DNA of 64,000 bases from Anaerolineaceae bacterium (GTDB lineage: Bacteria > Chloroflexota > Anaerolineae > Aggregatilineales > Phototrophicaceae): positions 1,054,001 to 1,118,000 of the forward strand of contig JACKCF010000001.1 of the NCBI GenBank assembly GCA_020634165.1, in the 5' to 3' direction. The position numbers were made by a program, and so were the translations under genes. The notes beneath the pieces were generated by a model. It saw only the letters and a program-made list of their open reading frames with translations, was not told the origin of the DNA and did not search any database. Shown in pieces: positions 59,674-64,000 of the stretch. The first letter of the stretch is position 1. Each line of letters opens with the position of its first letter.

Positions 59674-60699
59674 ATGAACAGGGACTTTGCCACACTCCAG
59701 ATTGTACATAGCGCCGGAGGGGGGCATCACCCAGAAGATGCGGGTTGGGGCTGCGTGTACGAGCACTCCGCTACGATGGTGGTTGCTGATGGGGCAAGCG
59801 TTCGCCTGAGTCCAATCAAGAGCTTGCAGCCCATGCTCGACAAGTATGCGCCCCAATATACCTCCCAAGTTACGCCGTCTGGCGTCGCCTCTCGCCTGAT
59901 TCGGGACACAGTTGCCCAGCTTGCGGGCAGCTTCCCTCTGATTCCGCTGGACGAGATGATTCTTCAAGCGAATCAACGGCTGGCCGATGAACTCATTGCA
60001 ATCTATGGCGAACTATCATCAGCAGCGATCCTGAAGCATGAACCGCATCTCACCCTTTTAGAAGAAGATGCGCGCTATTTGCGATTGGCCCTGCCTGTGT
60101 CGACCTATTCTGTAGCCCGCGCCGATTGGCACGCGAACACCCTTGAGGTCGTCCAGGGCGCAGATGCCGCTGTCTTCATCCTTTATCAGGATGGTCGTTG
60201 CCTACAAATCACACCTGACCAGATGGCACAACACGATGAGGCTGCCAGAAAAAATCTCGTAGGCCAGCCGGACGCGCCTGCGCAGCATCCATTTTTCCGG
60301 CAGATGGGTGATAACCGCTCGTCGGAAGTCAATCGCTTAAATGGCATCTATCATAATTATGTCGGGCCTGATGGCGAGATAGACCAGAATCTGGGTGTCT
60401 CGGTCGTCGATGGCTTGCCACAGATAGCCAACTATATGTTCCAGACGCAGATTTCGCTTGATGGCGTACAGGCCGTCCTGGTCACATCGGATGGCATGTT
60501 CTGGCCCAGTCCATTGGACGAAACGCCGGATGCAGCCAGCCAGCGTATCCAGGCGATGGGCGAGCGCATCACGCGCGATGGCTTAGAGGGCTACCTGCGT
60601 GCGCTCCGGGCACAAGAAACCCACTTGCGCGAATCAGGTATTGATCCGCATCAGAAGCATGATGATGCAACGGGACTATTGCTTACACTGGGCAAATAG
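59674..60699 (+). CDS. PP2C-like protein phosphatase-fold protein
   Basis: 341 residues from the ATG (MNRDFATLQI); a TTG two codons earlier is less likely. PP2C-type landmarks: the metal Asp in MVVADGAS (D39), VLVTSDGMFWP in the second half, and the C-terminal HDDATGLLL equivalent to the DNxT motif. A middle region (about 95-230) is longer and more divergent than in standard PP2C. Probably a Ser/Thr phosphatase; no kinase partner is adjacent, although two histidine kinases follow. Confidence 0.7.
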   Translation: MNRDFATLQIVHSAGGGHHPEDAGWGCVYEHSATMVVADGASVRLSPIKSLQPMLDKYAPQYTSQVTPSGVASRLIRDTVAQLAGSFPLIPLDEMILQANQRLADELIAIYGELSSAAILKHEPHLTLLEEDARYLRLALPVSTYSVARADWHANTLEVVQGADAAVFILYQDGRCLQITPDQMAQHDEAARKNLVGQPDAPAQHPFFRQMGDNRSSEVNRLNGIYHNYVGPDGEIDQNLGVSVVDGLPQIANYMFQTQISLDGVQAVLVTSDGMFWPSPLDETPDAASQRIQAMGERITRDGLEGYLRALRAQETHLRESGIDPHQKHDDATGLLLTLGK

Positions 60700-61177
60700 G
60701 ACTTCTTGGCTTTAGTAGGCAACATGAACTTTTGCATCGGGCGTCTGAATCCATTCAGATGCCCGATTGGATGCGTCTTGTAATAAGAATGACCGCATTT
60801 TCAGGGTCATCCCCGCGATCTTAGGCACCCTTTATTTCCGTATTTATTAACGCTGTTGAGCCTGTTTTTGCCCGAATTGGCGTACCTTCTTAATTGTTTG
60901 GACCCAAGTTCAGCGCATCCCCTTAATAAACCTAGAAATTTCAGATTATCTGCTTGAGTACAAATACGGACTTATTGAACTATTTTTCGCCTGGAAGTTA
61001 ATTGTCTTGTGAGAATTATTGTCCTATAATTGATATTATGGGATTCAAATAGTTAATTTTACTTATGTCTATATGCTCATTTTATTCATAAATCAATCTT
61101 ATTTATTACAATATATTCAGTGCTTCTATTCTTGGTGGCATAGCGACTATCGCTAACAATACAAAATCGAGAGCTGT
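60700..61177. other. gene-free AT-rich interval with one long hairpin
   Basis: ATCGGGC-G-TCTGAAT and ATTCAGA-T-GCCCGAT (60736-60767) form a 15-bp stem with one G-T pair, 36 bases after the phosphatase gene, without a T run. The remaining 400 bases are AT-rich and hold no ORF or recognisable RNA gene. Confidence 0.5.
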
Positions 61178-62422
61178 ATGACCGACCAACTGGCAACAAT
61201 CCTCTACATTGAAGACGATCTCACTTTTGCTTATCTGTTCCAGTATTACCTCGAATGCGCTGGTTACAATGTCGAAATTGCTCTCACCGGTTCAGCCGGG
61301 ATAGCGAAAATAAGTCAGACATCATATGACATTATTGCAATTGCCCAAAATCTGTTTGACTACAGCGGCCTTGATTTGATGCGAACGATTGTAGATCGTA
61401 GCGATATGTCTCGCGAACTGCTGCCGAGTATGGTTATGGTCGCTAAACGCAGCGACGCAGATATCGCTGTCCAGGCGATGAAGTTAGGTGCCGTTGACTA
61501 TCTCATCCACACCCGAGACAGCAATTATGAGGAACAACTGGTTACGACTGTGAACCGTATTTATAAAGAGCGGCGGGGATGGAAAGCCAAATTCCTGGAA
61601 GAAAAACAGCGTTCAGACTACATGCGCCAGTTGGAGAGCTTCTCCCAGGTTGTTGCCCATGACCTTAAGAATCCAATCAGCATCATCATGGGGTTCTCTG
61701 ACATCCTCAAGAACGGTGAATACGGCATCACTGAACAGGAACGGCAAGAATACATCGAGCTGATGCACAAAAGCTCGGTCAAGATGCACGATATTGTTGA
61801 CTCATTATTGATGCTTGCACGTACCAAGCAGACGACTGACATCGCCCTGAAAACGCTTGATATGGCCGACATCATGCAGGAAGCCAAACAGCGTACATTT
61901 AACCTTGTCCTTGAATATAATGCCATCATTGAGCAGCCCTCATCCTGGCCAGAAGCTGTTGGCTTTGCTCCCTGGATAGAAGCTATCTGGGTCAACTACA
62001 TCAGCAATGCGATCAAATACGGCGGCAAACCGCCTGTTATAAAGGTTGGCGCGACTGAACTCCCAGACAATATGATCCGCTTCTGGGTGAAGGATAATGG
62101 TCCTGGCTTATCGCCCTTACAGATGAAAGCCTTGTTCCAGCCGTTTAAACGTCTCCATGGCTCTGAAATTCAAGGAACCGGCCTTGGACTGACCATTGTC
62201 CAGCAAATTGCGGAAAAACTCGGTGGCACTGTGGGCGTTGATAGTACCGAAGGGGCGGGCAGCATATTCTGGTTCACACTCCCCACAAAAGCCAAACCGA
62301 AGTGGCGCAGTGTTTCTACAGGCACTACCCTTGAGCAGCAGACACGGCCACTACAGGACCCATCGCAGATCGCCACTGCACCTCTCAGCCCATTGCCCTA
62401 CGCAGGTGCTGCTGGACAATAG
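61178..62422 (+). CDS. histidine kinase with a degenerate N-terminal receiver domain
   Basis: 414 residues. An N-terminal receiver fold (1-125) keeps the acidic pair E12-D13-D14, but the phospho-acceptor Asp is Ala (A56) and the conserved Lys is His (YLIHT), so it probably cannot be phosphorylated. A coiled linker precedes HisKA with H161 in VVAHDLKNPIS. The HATPase domain shows NYISNAIKYGG, VKDNGPGLS and GTGLGLTIV. No membrane segment, so cytoplasmic. The receiver may sense a ligand or partner. Confidence 0.85.
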   Translation: MTDQLATILYIEDDLTFAYLFQYYLECAGYNVEIALTGSAGIAKISQTSYDIIAIAQNLFDYSGLDLMRTIVDRSDMSRELLPSMVMVAKRSDADIAVQAMKLGAVDYLIHTRDSNYEEQLVTTVNRIYKERRGWKAKFLEEKQRSDYMRQLESFSQVVAHDLKNPISIIMGFSDILKNGEYGITEQERQEYIELMHKSSVKMHDIVDSLLMLARTKQTTDIALKTLDMADIMQEAKQRTFNLVLEYNAIIEQPSSWPEAVGFAPWIEAIWVNYISNAIKYGGKPPVIKVGATELPDNMIRFWVKDNGPGLSPLQMKALFQPFKRLHGSEIQGTGLGLTIVQQIAEKLGGTVGVDSTEGAGSIFWFTLPTKAKPKWRSVSTGTTLEQQTRPLQDPSQIATAPLSPLPYAGAAGQ

Positions 62423-62496
62423 AATTTGACCGTAACAGGTAGTCTCTGGGCAGATTGTCACTAAATCTTAAGACGATCCTCCAAAGATGATGATTG

Positions 62497-62526
62497 ACCG
62501 ATTAATCTGGCATTAATCGGTTTTTT
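62497..62526 (+). terminator. terminator after the receiver-kinase gene
   Basis: ACCGATTAAT-CTGGC-ATTAATCGGT followed by TTTTT, a 10-bp perfect stem. Confidence 0.9.
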
Positions 62527-62695
62527 ATTTCCTACTCATTTATGCTAGACTGTTCGCAGTATCTGCTTCCAGTGTCACCATAAGGTAAATATAAGCCGCC
62601 ACAATTTATGTTACACAAGACATTAGGAAATATTTCATCCAGAGTGTATGCCTACGACCTGTCAACAATGAGAAGTGAATTCATACTTAAAGACC

Positions 62696-64000
62696 ATGCC
62701 TTACGAGCCATCTCTGCCGCTATCAGTCAAATATGAGGCTGCGTCACGTTATTTAGGCATCACAATCGCGGTTGTAAGCTCCATCATTATTCTGGTCTGG
62801 GTATTTGATATCTCCCCGCTGATAAATGCTTTGCCCGATCTTATGAAAATCAGTATCGGTGCCGCAATCCTGTTCCTGATATGCGGCATTGTGCTTTCTG
62901 ATAATAAACTTGATCGCCGTCTACATTATTTTCTGACAGCCTGTGTGATATTGATCGCCGGATTGCTGCTCTCTCAAGACCTCTTTGGCTGGAACGCTGG
63001 CGGTTCGCTCTTGACTAGCGAGGCCGGAATGATGCCTGGTCGCATGCCAACGATAACAGCGGCTGGCTTCCTCTTAATGGGCTTTTCTCTTTTGGCCATC
63101 CGAACTTACGCCAGACTGTCCCAGATATTGGCCCTGATTACCGTTGGCGTTGTCCTTGTTGCGATAGTTGGCTACTTAAACACCCTTGGATCGTCCTATG
63201 GCGTTTTTTCGCCTTCCATCATGGCACCTTTTACTGCGCTTCTTTTTTTTGTACTGGTGTTAGGTGTCCTTTTCCAGACAACGAGTGACAAATTGGAAAA
63301 TCGTGTTGAGGAGAGTACATCAGAGATTGGCCTCGCACATCAGAAAATGACGGGTAGTGAGGCGCTCTTTGCTGGGCTGCTGGAATCTGCCCCTGATGCA
63401 CTGGTGATTGTCAACAAAATGGGCAATATTGTGCTTGTGAACGCTCAGGTAGAAGCCCTATTTGGTTATCAGAGACATGAGTTATTGGGGCAGAATATCG
63501 ATATCCTTCTTCCTGAAGCATTCCGCAGCGCCCACAAAAATCACCGGGCAGACTATGTGGAGCGCCCACATATGCGCAGTATGGGGACCGATCTCAACCT
63601 GTTGGCACTTCGCCGAGATAAAAGTCTTTTTCCGGTAGATGTTAGCCTTAGCCCCATCCAGACACCCGAAGAAATGCTGGTGATTGCGGTTGTTCGTGAT
63701 ATTACCAGGCAAAAGGAAACGGAAGCAGCCCTTGCGGCCAGCCAGGAACGGCTCACACTCTTCATAAACAGTGTGCGCGACTATGCGCTGTATATGCTCG
63801 ATCTCGACGGCAACGTCACAAGCTGGAATGAAGGCGCTCAGCGAATTAAGGGCTACCAAGAAGATGAGATCGTTGGCAAATACTATGGCCGATTTTTCAT
63901 TGAGGAAGATCAAGCGGCTAATCTGCCTGCGCATGCCCTGGAATTGGCCAGGGCAGAGGGGCGTTATTCGAGAGAAGGATGGCATGTTCGCAAAGATGGC
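62696..64000 (+). CDS. membrane PAS-domain sensor kinase, truncated at the window edge
   Basis: Open from an ATG at 62696 (MPYEPSLPLSVKYEA) through the last base, so the C-terminal domains are missing. 435 codons are visible: an N-terminal membrane domain with about six helices (20-200) carrying PGRMPTITAAGFLLMG, seen in some kinase sensor modules; a short coiled region; a PAS domain (about 222-335; APDALVIVNKMGNIVLVNAQVEALFGY); and a second PAS (from about 347; YALYMLDLDGNVTSWNEGAQRIKGY). A HisKA-HATPase or GGDEF output is expected beyond the edge. It is 170 bases after the preceding terminator. Confidence 0.85.
   Translation, partial: MPYEPSLPLSVKYEAASRYLGITIAVVSSIIILVWVFDISPLINALPDLMKISIGAAILFLICGIVLSDNKLDRRLHYFLTACVILIAGLLLSQDLFGWNAGGSLLTSEAGMMPGRMPTITAAGFLLMGFSLLAIRTYARLSQILALITVGVVLVAIVGYLNTLGSSYGVFSPSIMAPFTALLFFVLVLGVLFQTTSDKLENRVEESTSEIGLAHQKMTGSEALFAGLLESAPDALVIVNKMGNIVLVNAQVEALFGYQRHELLGQNIDILLPEAFRSAHKNHRADYVERPHMRSMGTDLNLLALRRDKSLFPVDVSLSPIQTPEEMLVIAVVRDITRQKETEAALAASQERLTLFINSVRDYALYMLDLDGNVTSWNEGAQRIKGYQEDEIVGKYYGRFFIEEDQAANLPAHALELARAEGRYSREGWHVRKDG

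Overview
The window looks like a chromosomal segment of a Chloroflexota bacterium, probably a member of the Anaerolineae. This is inference, from the mix of a b6-type cytochrome b with a Rieske protein and several membrane-bound c-type cytochromes, a Cys-type CcmE, a T-box before pheS, a rodZ-rimO pair, many secreted proteins with SH3b domains and Thr/Pro-rich linkers, and moderately GC-rich DNA. No plasmid, phage, CRISPR or intact insertion-sequence signature was found. The housekeeping genes present (murJ, rplI, rodZ, rimO, rnz, pheS, pheT, rnd, tadA, tRNA-Ser) point to a core chromosomal region with accessory islands.

Layout. 0-8 kb: a small coiled-coil membrane protein, murJ, rplI, rodZ, rimO, an SH3b protein and rnz. 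8-19 kb: a minus-strand envelope-glycan island with a GT39-like membrane protein, a CopD-like membrane protein and four consecutive secreted or anchored clan-A glycoside-hydrolase-like paralogs. One of these is fused to two SH3b domains and one to a GH18-like domain that has lost its catalytic Glu. 19-22 kb: a methyltransferase, tryptophanase, acylphosphatase and a lipoprotein. 22.7-27.7 kb: T-box-controlled pheS, a DUF559 nuclease flanked by inverted palindromic repeats, a K+ channel and pheT, all on the minus strand. 27.8-30.3 kb: an accessory stretch with an excisionase-like HTH protein, small unknown ORFs, a strong terminator, a highly palindromic intergenic block and an HNH endonuclease. 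30.4-38.1 kb: a TipA-like MerR regulator with its operator, a GH5-CBM-SH3b enzyme, a putative zinc peptidase, an M20 peptidase, a lipoprotein and a GNAT.

38.2-50.6 kb is one long minus-strand respiratory block: Rieske, fused cytochrome b, di-heme cytochrome c, mono-heme cytochrome c, a small membrane protein, CcmE (Cys type), a lipoprotein di-heme cytochrome c, a DsbA-like thiol protein, CcmA, CcmB, CcmC and a membrane-anchored protein. It combines a quinol-oxidising bc-type complex with most of the machinery that attaches its hemes. CcmF and CcmH homologs are not in the window.

51-64 kb: a CorA transporter overlapping rnd, a beta-CASP RNase, two unknown proteins and tadA, a GlsB-like membrane protein, tRNA-Ser(CGA), a LOG-family protein, a DUF1684 protein, an aldo/keto reductase, a PP2C-like phosphatase, a histidine kinase with a degenerate receiver domain, and a membrane PAS kinase that runs off the right edge.

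All family names come from reading motifs by eye. No database search was run.
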